This document shows positions 37,716-45,063 of a DNA stretch of 64,000 nt, piece after piece. The notes under the pieces are model-generated. The model did no database searches, was not told the DNA's origin, and worked only from the letters and a program-made list of their open reading frames with translations. The stretch comes from Sphingobacteriaceae bacterium (GTDB taxonomy: Bacteria; Bacteroidota; Bacteroidia; B-17B0; Aurantibacillaceae): NCBI GenBank assembly GCA_016709575.1, contig JADJMM010000009.1:1-64000 (forward strand), read 5' to 3'. The translations under genes and the position numbers were made by a program. The stretch's first letter is position 1. Every line of letters starts with the position of its first letter.

Positions 37716-37945
37716 TTGGTTTTGATTGTTTTGGGTTAAATAATTCGAGCGCAAAAGTACGGTTAATCTAGCCAAAACCAAATTTTGTCGTTATTTTATG
37801 GCTATTCGTCTATAGAAGACTTGGAAACGCGCTGATTATCAAATACATGTATAAACAAAAAAGGAGCCCCCCGTTTATCATATAAATAAAACACCGGCCA
37901 CGCCCTTTCTCTTAATTATTTTGTGACGATTATTTTGAATTGTAC

Positions 37946-38260
37946 TCAATTCCTTTTTTGCAACCCGTTTAAATACACTAAAGGAGCGACAATTCTGTTT
38001 GAAATTATAAGCTCACCTTTTTCTTGGGCCGAAATGTTTAGACTCATTATTTCACCATCAGTTAAATAAAGCAGAAACAGATTTTTACCTAATGCATTAT
38101 TTATTCTTCCCAATAAAGCCGTGTCGATATCTGCCTTGCTAAATATTTTGTAAACATTGCGCGGCGTGCAGCTAATTTTATCTGCAAAGTCGGGTACAGA
38201 AACGCCTTGCGTGTTTAATAATTCTTTAATTGTTTTTCCTATGTGAATTTTATTTTTCAT
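37946..38260 (-). CDS. XRE-family helix-turn-helix regulator
   Basis: The 104-residue protein has an XRE HTH in its first ~65 residues (IGKTIKELLNTQGVSVPDFADKISCTPRNVYKIFSKADIDTALLGRINNAL), followed by a short tail. It is last in a tight four-gene minus-strand set (39292 to 37946) and lies 11 bases after the stop of the preceding gene. It may regulate that operon. Confidence 0.8.
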   Translation of the reverse strand: MKNKIHIGKTIKELLNTQGVSVPDFADKISCTPRNVYKIFSKADIDTALLGRINNALGKNLFLLYLTDGEIMSLNISAQEKGELIISNRIVAPLVYLNGLQKRN

Positions 38261-38271
38261 GTTTTTGTTTT

Positions 38272-38754
38272 TTAGTTATACAATAGATTGTATTTAGCAA
38301 TAGCTTTTTTGTAATTTTTTGTTCTGATAAATTTGAAGCACAGGCTTGATGTAAGACAAACACCACTTAGTGCTATCAAACCAATACCAATACTTTTTTG
38401 TTCAACACTACCTTGGTTTGAAGTTGCGGCCGCGCCAATTAATCCGCCTCCAATTAAAGCTTCCGGAATAGCGGTGAAACCAATGTTCTGAAATGTTTTA
38501 GCAAGCTTTACTTTTTTAAACAAGCGGTTCAGTTCCGAATTGTTTTTTTCTTTTATAAAAAGCAGTACCTCTTTTTCTTTCATAACATAGGGCATTAGAA
38601 TTAAAGTATGTTCTTGGTCAGGCACAACCTCTTCTGTTTCTGTTAATCTTTCGGTATATGAAATTACTATACCGCTGTTATAGCAAAAAGAACTGTCTTG
38701 AGCCACTGAGCGAAACGCGAAAATTAAAACCGAAAGGAGAAAAATCTGTTTCAT
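38272..38754 (-). CDS. Hypothetical secreted/membrane protein
   Basis: The 160-residue protein has a signal peptide (MKQIFLLSVLIFAFRSVAQ) and a hydrophobic Gly/Ala-rich segment near its C-terminus (IPEALIGGGLIGAAATSN...GIGLIALSGVCLTSSLCF), so it is probably anchored in the inner membrane. No family is recognised. It starts 2 bases after the small gene 38757-38921. Confidence 0.6.
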   Translation of the reverse strand: MKQIFLLSVLIFAFRSVAQDSSFCYNSGIVISYTERLTETEEVVPDQEHTLILMPYVMKEKEVLLFIKEKNNSELNRLFKKVKLAKTFQNIGFTAIPEALIGGGLIGAAATSNQGSVEQKSIGIGLIALSGVCLTSSLCFKFIRTKNYKKAIAKYNLLYN

Positions 38755-38756
38755 GA

Positions 38757-38921
38757 CTAATTAATAAATGAGTTAATGAATTGTTGTGTCTTTCCTTTCG
38801 AGTGAATTAAAAAATCTGTTTTCAAGAAACGATAATTATCGGAGGTGATTTTTACAACAGCAAATAAGCTTAGCCCAAAAAGCGCTGTAATAACAATAGA
38901 TTTTAATGTTTTTGTTTTCAT
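38757..38921 (-). CDS. Small membrane protein, 54 residues
   Basis: ATG at 38921 (minus) opens a 54-residue frame with an N-terminal hydrophobic helix (KSIVITALFGLSLFAVVK) and a polar tail (ITSDNYRFLKTDFLIHSKGK). Its start is 5 bases after the stop of the gene ending at 38927 and its stop is 2 bases before the next start, which supports a real member of the operon. It is too short to be found by standard length cut-offs. Function unknown. Confidence 0.6.
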   Translation of the reverse strand: MKTKTLKSIVITALFGLSLFAVVKITSDNYRFLKTDFLIHSKGKTQQFINSFIN

Positions 38922-38926
38922 TGTTT

Positions 38927-39292
38927 TTAGTTTTCGCGTTTAAAAATTGCTTTTCTGTTAGTGTCAATATCAATTAATGTTAAGGTGTCGTTTACATTGG
39001 CACATTCACTAATAGAAAACGTGTAATCGTAATCGTTCCACAAAGCAAAGTTTTGTTGGTAGTAGCAAATGTTGCAAGGGGTGTTTTTTTCAGTAAAGAA
39101 AAATGTAAGCGTTAGTTTTTCTGCGTATAAAGTATCGCCGCCAATACTTTTCCATGTACTTTCTTTGCCATAAGGGCCGCATTTTTCTACAGCAGAATTG
39201 CTTTTTTGAGTTTCTTCTTTAGGCTCGGGACTTGTTTTTTTACAAGAGGTAAGAGCCACCACAATTAAAAGAGAGTTGATTAAATTTTTCAT
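38927..39292 (-). CDS. Hypothetical lipoprotein
   Basis: The 121-residue protein has a lipoprotein signal (MKNLINSLLIVVALTSCKKT) and a small Cys-containing domain (VEKCGPYGKE, NTPCNICYYQQNF, SECANVND). The PCNIC (CxxC) could bind a metal or form a disulfide. It is first in a four-gene operon. No family is recognised. Confidence 0.6.
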   Translation of the reverse strand: MKNLINSLLIVVALTSCKKTSPEPKEETQKSNSAVEKCGPYGKESTWKSIGGDTLYAEKLTLTFFFTEKNTPCNICYYQQNFALWNDYDYTFSISECANVNDTLTLIDIDTNRKAIFKREN

Positions 39293-39453
39293 AGTGTTAT
39301 TGTTTTATGATTCAAAACTACCTCCGCAAAAGAGCCTATTGAAACGGATTTGCGCATGATGCTACTCAAAATCAGGATGTCGCGCAAATAATGGCGAACT
39401 AGGGCTGCTTAAAAATCAACATTTGCGATTTTTGCAAAAGGAATCAAAAAGGC

Positions 39454-39483
39454 TTGTCTTTTATGTAAAAAATAGTACCTTTA
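39454..39483 (+). promoter_or_regulatory. Promoter of the HTH gene at 39510
   Basis: TTG at 39454-39456 is followed after 19 bases by TACCTTTA (39476-39483), one base off TAnnTTTG. It supports ATG 39510 rather than the upstream in-frame start at 39423. Confidence 0.5.
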
Positions 39484-39509
39484 ATTATTACATAAAACAA
39501 AAAGTAATA

Positions 39510-40511
39510 ATGGCGAAAACCATAAAAAGCCTACCACTACAAACGGTTTTTATTCAAAAACTGAAAGAAAATCTCCCGAAAAATGTTGGCCTTGCAGAAG
39601 AAATGGCTGAGATATTAGAAATAAGTACAGATAGTGCTTATAGACGAATAAGAGGAGAAACAGATTTAAGTATTGATGAGGTATATAAACTAACCAAAAA
39701 ATATAATATATCGGTTGATAGTGTTTTTTCAAATCTTGGCGATACAGTTACGTTCGCCTATACTAAGCTTACCAATAGCGCCGAAAATCTTGAGAAATAT
39801 TTATCTCGCATTTTAAATCATCTAAAGCGGTTAAGCACTTTTCCTGATAAAAAAATTTATTATGTTGCTGAAGAACTTCCAATGTTCCTTTCTTTTTTCA
39901 GCCCAAGATTTATTGAGTTTAAACTATTTTATTGGCAACGCAGTGTTTTAAATGTTCCGGATTACCAAGGAAAAAAATTTGAATTCGGGATTGTACCAAA
40001 GAACCTTGTGGAGATTGCAAGTGAAAGCGCTCAAGAATATAAAAAAATTCCTTCAGTTGAAATTTGGACTAACGAAACCATTTACACAGTAACAAGGCAA
40101 TTAGAGTTTTATGTTGATAGTGGTGTTTTTAAAAACATAAGCGATGCCCTTGAAGTATTAGAAGAAATAAGGAAAATGGTAAAGTACGTTGAGCAAAGCG
40201 CAGAACATAGTAGAAAAGAATTAGGCTCGGCCACAGAAAATTATCAATTGTATAATAGCGATGTGGTATTAGGAACAAATTGTATTTATGCACAATCGGG
40301 AGACGTTAACTATGCATACATCTCTTTCAACAGCTTAAATTCTTTAACTACAAATAATGTTGAGTTTTGTGATGAAACCGAGCATTGGATGCGCAACATT
40401 ATTAAAAAGAGTACTTTAATTAGCGGCGTGGCCGAAAAAGAACGGTATCGTTTTTTTAGCGCTATGTATAAAAATATTGATAATTGCGAGACAAGAATAA
40501 AATCCTTATAA
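39510..40511 (+). CDS. Helix-turn-helix protein of unknown regulatory role
   Basis: The 333-residue protein starts at ATG 39510. Residues ~20-75 form a Cro/CI-type HTH (VGLAEEMAEILEISTDSAYRRIRGETDLSIDEVYKLTKKYNIS). The remaining ~260 residues are a helical/alpha-beta domain not recognised (FYVDSGVFKNISDALEVLEEIRKMVKYVEQSAEH). This HTH plus long C-terminal domain is a recurring Bacteroidota architecture. It is divergent from the XRE-containing operon and precedes the DUF5606 gene by 36 bases. Confidence 0.7.
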   Translation: MAKTIKSLPLQTVFIQKLKENLPKNVGLAEEMAEILEISTDSAYRRIRGETDLSIDEVYKLTKKYNISVDSVFSNLGDTVTFAYTKLTNSAENLEKYLSRILNHLKRLSTFPDKKIYYVAEELPMFLSFFSPRFIEFKLFYWQRSVLNVPDYQGKKFEFGIVPKNLVEIASESAQEYKKIPSVEIWTNETIYTVTRQLEFYVDSGVFKNISDALEVLEEIRKMVKYVEQSAEHSRKELGSATENYQLYNSDVVLGTNCIYAQSGDVNYAYISFNSLNSLTTNNVEFCDETEHWMRNIIKKSTLISGVAEKERYRFFSAMYKNIDNCETRIKSL

Positions 40512-40519
40512 AAAAACAC

Positions 40520-40527
40520 TACATTTG
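40520..40527 (+). promoter_or_regulatory. -7 promoter element of the DUF5606 gene
   Basis: TACATTTG matches TAnnTTTG and lies 20 bases before ATG 40548. No clear -33 TTG at the proper distance. Confidence 0.4.
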
Positions 40528-40547
40528 TTATCCAAAATTTAAAACAC

Positions 40548-41090
40548 ATGATCGATTTAACAGGTATAATTTCAATTTCAGGTCAACCAGGCTTGTTTAA
40601 AATTATTGCTCAAAGCAAAAACGGAATTATTATTGAAGGCTTAGCTGACAAGAAAAGAACTAATATTTATTCAACTACTAAGGTGTCTACACTTGCTGAT
40701 ATTGGCATGTATACAACAGGAGAAGATAAACCAATTGAAGAAATAGTTACTGCTGTTTTCGAAAAAGAAAAAGGTGGTCCGTGTGTAAACGCAAAGGCTG
40801 ACGATAAAGAAATAACAGCTTATTTTGCTTCAGTTTTACCTGACTATGATAAAGAAAGAGTGTATGTAAGCAACATGCGTAAATTATTTAATTGGTATAC
40901 CATTTTACAAACTACAGGCAATTTAAAAGAGAAAGACGCTAATGCTGAAACAGAAGAAAGCAAAGCGCTAAAAGCAGCAACTGCTGAAAGCAATAAAGCA
41001 AAAACTAATTTAAAAGAGAGCAGTAAAAACACAAAGACAAGCGCGGGCGTAAAGAAAACAACAGGCGTTAGAAAAACAGGAACTGCTTAA
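40548..41090 (+). CDS. DUF5606 domain-containing protein
   Basis: The 180-residue protein opens with LTGIISISGQPGLFKIIAQSKNGIIIEGLADKK, the signature of the conserved Bacteroidota family DUF5606, which has SH3-like N-terminal and DNA-binding-like C-terminal parts in models. The last 50 residues are a Lys/Ala/Thr-rich tail (SSKNTKTSAGVKKTTGVRKTG), suitable for nucleic-acid binding. Function is unknown; it is widely conserved in the phylum. A terminator follows. Confidence 0.8.
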   Translation: MIDLTGIISISGQPGLFKIIAQSKNGIIIEGLADKKRTNIYSTTKVSTLADIGMYTTGEDKPIEEIVTAVFEKEKGGPCVNAKADDKEITAYFASVLPDYDKERVYVSNMRKLFNWYTILQTTGNLKEKDANAETEESKALKAATAESNKAKTNLKESSKNTKTSAGVKKTTGVRKTGTA

Positions 41091-41111
41091 TTAAAAAACA
41101 ATATTGATTTT

Positions 41112-41143
41112 AAAATCCCTCCCGAAACGGCGGGATTTTTTAT
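41112..41143. terminator. Rho-independent terminator
   Basis: AAATCCC pairs with GGGATTT around a GC-rich loop, followed by T-rich sequence. It lies between the convergent DUF5606 and gmk genes. Confidence 0.7.
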
Positions 41144-41152
41144 TTGTACAAA

Positions 41153-41725
41153 TTACGAATTCAAAAAAGCGCCAACTATTTTTTCAGCCTTCTTTAAAGC
41201 ATCTTCTAATTTTTCATTTAGAATAGAGGTATCAAACAACTCTGATGTTTTTATTTCAGCTTCAGCTTTTGATACACGACGCGCAATGCTTTCAGGACTA
41301 TCGGTGCTTCTTGAATTTAAACGTTCTTCTAAAATTTTAATACTTGGCGGCATTACAAAAACAGCTAAAGCGTTTTCTCCAAATTGATTTTTCAAATTCA
41401 AACCACCCTCAACATCAATATCAAAAATAACAGCCTTACCTTTTGCCCAAATGGACTCTACTTCACTTCTTAGAGTACCATAACAAGCGCCGGCGTATAC
41501 CTCTTCCCATTCCAGAAATTCCCCGGCATCCACCTTTTTCTTGAAATCTTCTGGGCTTAAGTAATGATAATCTTTACCGTTTTCTTCAACCCCTCTTTTA
41601 GGGCGACTTGTGGCCGAGATCGAAAATCCTAACTTTTCGGGGAAAACTTTTAGTAAGTGCCTGACAATCGTGGTTTTACCCGAACCCGAAGGGGCAGAAA
41701 ATATGACCATTTTGCCGTTTTCCAT
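41153..41725 (-). CDS. gmk: Guanylate kinase
   Basis: The 190-residue enzyme phosphorylates GMP to GDP. It has the P-loop FSAPSGSGKTT, the GMP-binding segment SATSRPKRGVEENGKDYHYLS and EWEEVYAGACYGT, and DIDVEGGLNLK. ATG 41725 is used; a TTG at 41731 would add two residues. A TATCTTTG -7 motif on the minus strand lies at 41729-41736, so a transcript starting there would be leaderless. Confidence 0.96.
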   Translation of the reverse strand: MENGKMVIFSAPSGSGKTTIVRHLLKVFPEKLGFSISATSRPKRGVEENGKDYHYLSPEDFKKKVDAGEFLEWEEVYAGACYGTLRSEVESIWAKGKAVIFDIDVEGGLNLKNQFGENALAVFVMPPSIKILEERLNSRSTDSPESIARRVSKAEAEIKTSELFDTSILNEKLEDALKKAEKIVGAFLNS

Positions 41726-41786
41726 AGTCAAAGATAAGGCAAAAAGCGCCTCAATTGTGGAAAACCTCCAAAATTGTTAAAAAAGT

Positions 41787-41817
41787 TTGTAGAACCCCTC
41801 TTAAAACCCTATATTTG
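41787..41817 (+). promoter_or_regulatory. Promoter of rplU-rpmA
   Basis: TTG (41787-41789), 20 bases, TATATTTG (41810-41817): a full Bacteroidota promoter giving a leader of about 31 bases before ATG 41852. Confidence 0.75.
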
Positions 41818-41851
41818 CCCTCCCAATTTAAAAATTAAAAAAAACAACCCT

Positions 41852-42325
41852 ATGTATGCAATTGTAGAAATAGCCGGGCAACAGTTTAAAGTGGAACGTG
41901 GAAATAAAGTATACGTTCACCGCCTTGAGGCTAACGAGGGTTCTAAAGTGGAGTTTGACAAAGTGTTACTAGTTGACAACGATGGCAAAATTTCAGTTGG
42001 AAACCCTACCGTGGATGGCGCCAAAGTTGCGGCCACCGTTATTGAGCACCTTAAAGGTGACAAAGTTATTGTGTTTAAAAAATTACGCCGTAAAGGTTAC
42101 CAGAAATGGAACAACCACCGTCAATCTTTTACACAAATTTTAGTGCAAGGAATTTTAAGCAAAGGCGAAACATTGAAAGATGAAATCGCAGTTGTGAAAA
42201 AAGTTCGTGTTGGCACCCCTGCAAAAAATACTAAAGCAGTAGCTGAAGTAGCAGAGAAGAAAGCACCTGCAAAAAAGGCTCCGGCTAAAAAAGCAGCAGC
42301 AAAAAAAGTAACTAAAAAAGATTAA
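41852..42325 (+). CDS. rplU: 50S ribosomal protein L21 with C-terminal Lys/Ala extension
   Basis: I use ATG 41852, directly at the L21 N-terminus (MYAIVEIAGQQFKVERG). The core is canonical (KVLLVDNDGKISVGNPTVDGAKV, KLRRKGYQKWNNHRQ). Residues ~117-157 form a basic tail (KAPAKKAPAKKAAAKKVTKKD) absent from the ~100-residue standard protein. L21 binds 23S rRNA in the large subunit. rpmA follows 50 bases downstream. Confidence 0.95.
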   Translation: MYAIVEIAGQQFKVERGNKVYVHRLEANEGSKVEFDKVLLVDNDGKISVGNPTVDGAKVAATVIEHLKGDKVIVFKKLRRKGYQKWNNHRQSFTQILVQGILSKGETLKDEIAVVKKVRVGTPAKNTKAVAEVAEKKAPAKKAPAKKAAAKKVTKKD

Positions 42326-42375
42326 TCAAATTACGAAGTACAACGTAAGAAGTACGAGTATTAAAAAGTAAAAAA

Positions 42376-42639
42376 ATGGCACACAAAAAAGGCGAAGGTA
42401 AAGTAAAGAACGGTCGCGAATCACACAGCAAACGCTTAGGCGTTAAAATTTTCGGTGGTGAAACTTGTATTTCAGGAAACATCATCGTTCGTCAACGCGG
42501 AACAAAACACAATCCGGGTGAGAACGTAGGCATGGGCAAAGATCATACTTTGTATGCTTTAACTGACGGAAAAGTTGTTTTCAAAAAGAAAAGAAACGAT
42601 AAGTCATTCGTTTCGGTTGTTCCTGTTGCAGAAGCATAA
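42376..42639 (+). CDS. rpmA: 50S ribosomal protein L27
   Basis: The 87-residue protein reaches the peptidyl-transferase centre with its N-terminus. MAHKKGEGKVKNGRESHSKRLGVKIFGG and the IIVRQRGTKHNPGENVGMGKDHTLYAL block are diagnostic. The N-terminus starts at MAHKKG with no Firmicutes-type leader peptide. It is paired with rplU as usual. Confidence 0.97.
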   Translation: MAHKKGEGKVKNGRESHSKRLGVKIFGGETCISGNIIVRQRGTKHNPGENVGMGKDHTLYALTDGKVVFKKKRNDKSFVSVVPVAEA

Positions 42640-42669
42640 GAAAACCCGAAACGCTTAATAATTTTTATT

Positions 42670-42701
42670 AAAGCCCTCCGGTTTTCGGCGGGCTTTTTTA
42701 T
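42670..42701 (+). terminator. Rho-independent terminator after rpmA
   Basis: AAAGCCCTCCG pairs with CGGCGGGCTTT around TTTT, followed by a T-run. Confidence 0.8.
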
Positions 42702-42721
42702 TTTTACATTTATACCAATTT

Positions 42722-43996
42722 ATGTTACAGTTAAACTACATCCGCGATAATAAAGAAGAAGTTCTTAAACGCCTTGCTATCAAAAATTTTAAAGATGCTG
42801 AAACAATAATTACAAAAGTTATTGAATTAGATAATAGTCGCCGCGCCTCTCAAAAAGATGGCGATGCTATTAAAGCAGAAGCAAACGCACTTGCCAAACA
42901 AATTGGTGAGTTAATGAAGGGTGGAAAAAAAGAAGAAGCGGAAATTCAAAAAGTAAAAACGGCCGAGCTGAAACAAAAAGAAAAACAACTTGACGAAAGT
43001 TTAGCTACAACTGAAGAAGAAATAAAAAAATTATTACTACTCGTTCCAAATACACCAAGCACAAAAGTACCTGTAGGAAAAACCCCTGAAGATAACGAAG
43101 TGGTAAATGAACAAGGAGTAAAACCTGAGCTACATGCGGCGGCTGTTCCTCATTGGGAATTAACAACAAAGTATAATTTAATAGATTTTGAATTAGGAGT
43201 TAAAATTACTGGTCCCGGTTTTCCTGTTTATAAAGGAAAAGGCGCAAAGCTACAACGCGCCTTGATAAATTATTTTTTAGATAAAGCTACAGCTGCAGGA
43301 TATTTAGAAATTCAACCGCCGATTTTAATTAATGAAGACAGCGCTTATGGTACCGGACAATTGCCCGATAAAGAAGGACAAATGTATCACGCACAGGTTG
43401 ATAATTTTTATTTGATCCCAACCGCTGAGGTGCCTATCACTAATATTTATCGTGATGTAATTTTAAAAGAAAGTGATTTCCCAATAAAAAACTGTGGTTA
43501 CACACCATGTTTCAGAAGAGAAGCAGGAAGTTACGGAAAGGATGTTCGCGGTTTAAACCGTTTACATCAGTTTGATAAAATTGAAATTGTTCAGATCGCA
43601 CATCCCGATAAATCATACGAGACTTTAGAAGAAATGCGCGAATACGTGGCGAGCATTTTAAAGGAATTAGAATTACCGTTCCGTACTTTAAAATTATGTG
43701 GTGGCGATATGAGTTTTGCTTCTGCATTAACTTATGATATGGAAGTTTGGAGTGCTGCACAAAAGCGCTGGTTAGAAGTTAGCTCTGTTTCCAATTTCGA
43801 AACTTTCCAGACTAACCGTTTAAAATGTCGTTTTAAAGGTGCTGATGGAAAAACACAATTAGCGCACAGCTTAAACGGAAGCGCTCTTGCTTTGCCTCGG
43901 ATTGTAGCATCTATTTTAGAAAACTATCAAACGCCGGAAGGAATTAAAATTCCAAAAGTATTAATACCATATATGGGAATTGATATCATTAATTAA
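42722..43996 (+). CDS. serS: Seryl-tRNA synthetase
   Basis: The 424-residue class II synthetase charges tRNA-Ser. The N-terminal long coiled-coil arm spans about 28-110. Catalytic motifs are present: motif 2 PCFRREAGSYGKDVRGLNRLHQFDKIEIVQ, and motif 3 in LNGSALALPRIVASILENYQTPEG. TAEVPITN (serine-binding TxE) is near 237. A lipoprotein gene begins immediately after the stop. Confidence 0.97.
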   Translation: MLQLNYIRDNKEEVLKRLAIKNFKDAETIITKVIELDNSRRASQKDGDAIKAEANALAKQIGELMKGGKKEEAEIQKVKTAELKQKEKQLDESLATTEEEIKKLLLLVPNTPSTKVPVGKTPEDNEVVNEQGVKPELHAAAVPHWELTTKYNLIDFELGVKITGPGFPVYKGKGAKLQRALINYFLDKATAAGYLEIQPPILINEDSAYGTGQLPDKEGQMYHAQVDNFYLIPTAEVPITNIYRDVILKESDFPIKNCGYTPCFRREAGSYGKDVRGLNRLHQFDKIEIVQIAHPDKSYETLEEMREYVASILKELELPFRTLKLCGGDMSFASALTYDMEVWSAAQKRWLEVSSVSNFETFQTNRLKCRFKGADGKTQLAHSLNGSALALPRIVASILENYQTPEGIKIPKVLIPYMGIDIIN

Positions 43997-44575
43997 ATGC
44001 GCATTCTTTTTTCCATACTTGTTTTGTTTTCGGTTTGTTTTTTGAACTGCAAGCATAGCAATATGTATGAAAAAGAAATTTCTATTTTGGACAGCACTAA
44101 AATAGTTTTACAAGTAAAGCTAAACGAGTTAAAGAAATCGGAGCTAAGTATTCAGAATTTGCAGTTTGAAAAATTCGAAGCCTACAATTCATTTCTAAAA
44201 AGTAACGTTAAAGATACCATAGGAAAAACAGAAGGAAACGCACTTCAACTTTTTATAAAATCCGGCGGCACCATTTCCGAGTTCAACAAAAGCAAGAACG
44301 AATTGATTAAACAAACCGAGACCAGCATTGTTCAAATTCAAAAACTATCTTCTGATTTAAAAGAAAGTAATGTTCAGAACAATGTTGCGTTATCTTACTA
44401 TAGTTCAGAAAAAGGACACGCTGATGAATTAATTAAAACTATCGAACAAAATGTTAAAGCGCTGAATTTAAGCATTAACAATTATCGCAATTCTATTTCT
44501 AAAACAGAAGAATACATTAAACACATTAATAGCGGACAATTACCAAACGTGGTTACCGATTCAACACTAGAATAA
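43997..44575 (+). CDS. Coiled-coil lipoprotein, hypothetical
   Basis: The 192-residue protein starts directly at the base after the serS stop. A lipoprotein signal (MRILFSILVLFSVCFLNCKH) is followed by a helical, Lys/Ser/Gln-rich region with heptad-like spacing (IVQIQKLSSDLKESNVQNN, ADELIKTIEQNVKALNLSINNYR). It abuts ybeY, whose ATG is the base after its stop. No family is recognised. Confidence 0.65.
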   Translation: MRILFSILVLFSVCFLNCKHSNMYEKEISILDSTKIVLQVKLNELKKSELSIQNLQFEKFEAYNSFLKSNVKDTIGKTEGNALQLFIKSGGTISEFNKSKNELIKQTETSIVQIQKLSSDLKESNVQNNVALSYYSSEKGHADELIKTIEQNVKALNLSINNYRNSISKTEEYIKHINSGQLPNVVTDSTLE

Positions 44576-45001
44576 ATGGCAGTTTCTTTTTCAAACGACA
44601 ACATCACCTTTAATTTGAAGCGCAAGCCCAAATTGAAAACCTGGATTAAATCTATAATTGAAAAAGAAAAGCACGTTTTAGGAAATTTGAATTACACTTT
44701 TGTTTCAGATGAATCGCTGCTCAAAATCAACATCGAGTATTTAAAACACAACACGTATACCGACATAATCACCTTTAATTATAATGAAGGCAAAAAAGTG
44801 TCTGGAGATATTTTCATTAGTGTTGACCGTGTAAAAGAGAACGCACAAAAATTTGATGTGAGTTTTGAAGAAGAGCTTCATCGCGTTATCATACACGGCG
44901 TTCTTCACCTGTGTGGATACAAGGATAAAACCAAAACCGATTCAGATTTAATGCGGAGTAAAGAAAACGCATCTCTTCGCCTATTGAAACGCTCTAAATA
45001 A
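44576..45001 (+). CDS. ybeY: Endoribonuclease YbeY (rRNA maturation)
   Basis: The 141-residue metalloprotein acts in 16S rRNA 3' maturation and ribosome quality control. The zinc motif HGVLHLCGYKDKT supplies two His; the third canonical His (HGxxHLxGxDH) is replaced in this Bacteroidota-type version. DIITFNY and SGDIFISVDRVKENAQ are typical. It is co-linear with serS and the lipoprotein gene with no gaps. Confidence 0.92.
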   Translation: MAVSFSNDNITFNLKRKPKLKTWIKSIIEKEKHVLGNLNYTFVSDESLLKINIEYLKHNTYTDIITFNYNEGKKVSGDIFISVDRVKENAQKFDVSFEEELHRVIIHGVLHLCGYKDKTKTDSDLMRSKENASLRLLKRSK

Positions 45002-45014
45002 TGAGCTAAAAAAC

Positions 45015-45044
45015 TTGCTTAAATCCGGAATAAGGATACATTTG
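45015..45044 (+). promoter_or_regulatory. Promoter of the gene at 45064
   Basis: TTG (45015-45017), 19 bases, TACATTTG (45037-45044): a full Bacteroidota promoter, about 20 bases before ATG 45064. Its integrity argues that the downstream gene was recently functional. Confidence 0.6.
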
Positions 45045-45063
45045 TTACACAAAATTTATCCTG

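Noticed and set aside
44576..45001. Inactive YbeY because the third zinc His is missing
   Set aside because: The HGVLHLCGYKDKT form is the usual version in Bacteroidota.
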